Source of the DNA: SHZT01 sp945889655
GTDB taxonomy: Bacteria > Gemmatimonadota > Gemmatimonadetes > Gemmatimonadales > GWC2-71-9
Length of the DNA stretch: 6,042 nt
NCBI GenBank assembly: GCA_945889655.1
Contig: CAMDCH010000170.1
Span: 1 to 6,042 of the forward strand
Direction of reading: 5' to 3'
Shown: piece by piece, positions 4,662-6,042 of the stretch
Numbering within the stretch: position 1 is the stretch's first letter
How the letters are laid out: the number at the start of each line of letters is the position of its first letter
Position numbers and translations under genes: made by a program
Notes under the pieces: model-generated
What the model saw: only the letters and a program-made list of their open reading frames with translations
Told to the model about the DNA's origin: nothing
Databases searched by the model: none

Positions 4662-6042
4662 ATGGGCAACTTCCGGCCCATGCTTCGCACCGCGTCGCTG
4701 CTCGCTCTCCTCCTCCTGCCCGCAAGCCTCGGCGCGCAAACGCGCGCGCCTGGCGCCCAGGGGAGCGCCAATGTGCGGGTGGTCGCGCATCTCCCGCTTG
4801 GCCGGATCTTCACGGTCTCCGATGTCGAGATCGAGCAGGAGCTCTCCCGCCCATACGTCTATGTCTCGCGGATGATGGGCCGGTTCGCGCCGGAGGCGGG
4901 CTTCGACGTGGTCGACATCCGCAACCCGGCGAAACCGCGCTTGGCCTGGAGCTGGCGCATCCCGGTGGCAGAGCTGCACCAGGGCGGGGGCGGGATGGCG
5001 GGATCGTACCTCAAGGTCCGCGGCCGGTACTACTTCGCCCAGTCGTTCCAGTTCAACCAGAGCGGCCCCGACGCCGACCTCGGCGCCATCCTCTTCGACG
5101 TCACCGGGCTCCCCGACACGTCGACTATCAAGGAAACGGCGCGCATCGAGTTGCCCGAGGGCCCGGGCGGATTCCACGAGATCTTTGCATACAAGCACTC
5201 GACCGGTCGCCGTCTGCTGTTCACCACCACTCAGACCCCGCACGGCAACATCTACGACGTCGAGAAACTCCTGGCCGGTGGTGCGGGCGCCCTCGCGGGA
5301 CAGATCCCGATTCCCGACACCACGGGGGGCGGGTCGCTGCGCGCGTATCACGACATGTATGCTGCCTATGACCCGGTCTCGGGACAGGACCGGTTCTACG
5401 GTGCGGGCGCGAGCGGCTATTACATCTTCAACGTCACCGATCTTGCTGCTCCGAAATTGCTGACCTCCGTGGCCGGCGTCGCGGGCATGCGCAACGGACA
5501 CACGTTCGCGGTGACGCCTGACGGCCGTTACGGGATCCTCGAAACCGAGTACCAGTACGCGCCGCTCCGGATCGTGGACCTCAAGCCGGGACTCGACGGG
5601 CAGGTCAGTACCATCTCGCGGCCGATCGGTGCCTGGATCTCCGATTGGAGAACCAACCCGCACAACGTCGAGATTCGCTGGCCATACGTGTTCGTGGGTG
5701 CCTACGAGGAAGGCCTGCAGATCTTCAACATGATGGACCCCACGAACCCCTACACCGTGGGGTTCTACGACACGTATGACGGACCGCACGCCCGCGGCCG
5801 CTCACCAGTCGTCGGCGATCCCGAGATGCGCTGGCGCGATCCATCGTGGCCGATCCCCGCGACGGCCGCCGTGATCAATGGCGCCTGGGGCATCGACGTC
5901 CGCAACGCCGACGGCCTGATCGTGATCGGGGATCTCATGACCGGCTTCTGGGCCTTCAGGATGGATGGCTTCGACGGCTGGAACGGCCGCCAGTGGGGCC
6001 TGCCCAACGTCTCGAGCGCGCAGGACTGGGACAACGGACCTG
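4662..6042 (+). CDS. Secreted LVIVD-repeat (beta-propeller-like) protein, runs off right edge
   Basis: 460 codons are visible and the end is outside. The first ATG (4662) has GGGA 5 nt upstream and gives MGNFRPMLRTASLLALLLLP followed by ASLGAQ, a good Sec signal peptide with cleavage near LGA-Q. A second in-frame ATG at 4680 would shorten the basic part. Blade-like motifs recur: AGFDVVDIRNPAKPR, AILFDVTGLPDTS, GYYIFNVTDLAAPK, PLRIVDLKPG, EGLQIFNMMDPTNPY and GLIVIGDLMTGFWAF, each a strand plus an Asp/Asn-Pro turn, typical of LVIVD-repeat propellers. Histidines in GFHEIFAYKH, YHDMY, GHTF and NPHNVE could bind a metal at the propeller centre, but this is speculative. No function is known. It is a paralog of the left-edge gene. 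Confidence 0.87.
   Translation, partial: MGNFRPMLRTASLLALLLLPASLGAQTRAPGAQGSANVRVVAHLPLGRIFTVSDVEIEQELSRPYVYVSRMMGRFAPEAGFDVVDIRNPAKPRLAWSWRIPVAELHQGGGGMAGSYLKVRGRYYFAQSFQFNQSGPDADLGAILFDVTGLPDTSTIKETARIELPEGPGGFHEIFAYKHSTGRRLLFTTTQTPHGNIYDVEKLLAGGAGALAGQIPIPDTTGGGSLRAYHDMYAAYDPVSGQDRFYGAGASGYYIFNVTDLAAPKLLTSVAGVAGMRNGHTFAVTPDGRYGILETEYQYAPLRIVDLKPGLDGQVSTISRPIGAWISDWRTNPHNVEIRWPYVFVGAYEEGLQIFNMMDPTNPYTVGFYDTYDGPHARGRSPVVGDPEMRWRDPSWPIPATAAVINGAWGIDVRNADGLIVIGDLMTGFWAFRMDGFDGWNGRQWGLPNVSSAQDWDNGP

Noticed and set aside
4327..4725. N-terminal extension of the antiporter frame up to 4725
   Set aside because: The added residues are an out-of-frame reading of the ArsC-like gene and the divergent start region; membrane-protein homology begins only at about 4326.
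4659..5789. 376-codon open frame on the minus strand
   Set aside because: It is antisense to the well-supported LVIVD gene, rich in Arg/Val/His/Glu low-complexity sequence, and shows no family motif; a GC-bias shadow.
1..6042. CRISPR array, tRNA/rRNA genes, insertion sequences or phage attachment sites
   Set aside because: No regularly spaced repeats, cloverleaf or rRNA-like sequence, transposase or integrase was seen.

Overview
The window is GC-rich, densely packed bacterial DNA. Its gene content (secreted LVIVD-type propeller proteins in pairs, GTG/TTG starts, 4-bp gene overlaps, few Shine-Dalgarno sites) would fit a soil or environmental phylum such as Gemmatimonadota. That assignment is a guess from style, not a measured result.

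Layout: six genes lie on the minus strand and one on the plus strand. Reading the minus strand from right to left: a small ArsC/Spx-family protein without its cysteine (4293-4649); a CPA1-type cation/proton antiporter fused to a C-terminal rhodanese domain (2701-4326); a RimJ/RimL-like GNAT acetyltransferase (2084-2671); a class I SAM methyltransferase (1362-2087); a secreted M23 metallopeptidase (466-1365); and, after an 85-bp gap with two strong inverted repeats, the start of a secreted LVIVD-repeat protein that leaves the window at the left edge. The first five are joined by overlaps of 34, 4 and 4 bp and one 29-bp gap, so they look like one transcription unit. On the plus strand, starting only 12 bp from the first minus-strand gene, a second LVIVD-repeat protein runs off the right edge. 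It is a paralog of the left-edge gene, so the operon is bracketed by two outward-facing paralogs.

The main discovery is inside the antiporter-rhodanese gene. A simple stop-to-stop reading ends it at a TGA at 2836-2838, in the middle of the rhodanese active-site loop. Translation in the same frame beyond that TGA continues as textbook rhodanese (RDEATSARVARELQQAGW ... GGWDAW ... AGMPVE) to a TAA at 2701-2703. In a gap-free alignment with E. coli GlpE (recalled from memory) the TGA falls exactly on the catalytic persulfide cysteine. A compact hairpin with G in its loop lies immediately downstream, where a bacterial SECIS element should be. The most economical reading is an undescribed selenoprotein: a membrane antiporter with a selenocysteine rhodanese tail. 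A Cys-to-stop mutation or a base error remains possible and can be tested.

The operon as a whole suggests envelope and ion/stress functions (antiporter, cell-wall hydrolase, secreted propeller), with a possible sulfur/selenium redox element, but no single pathway is evident.
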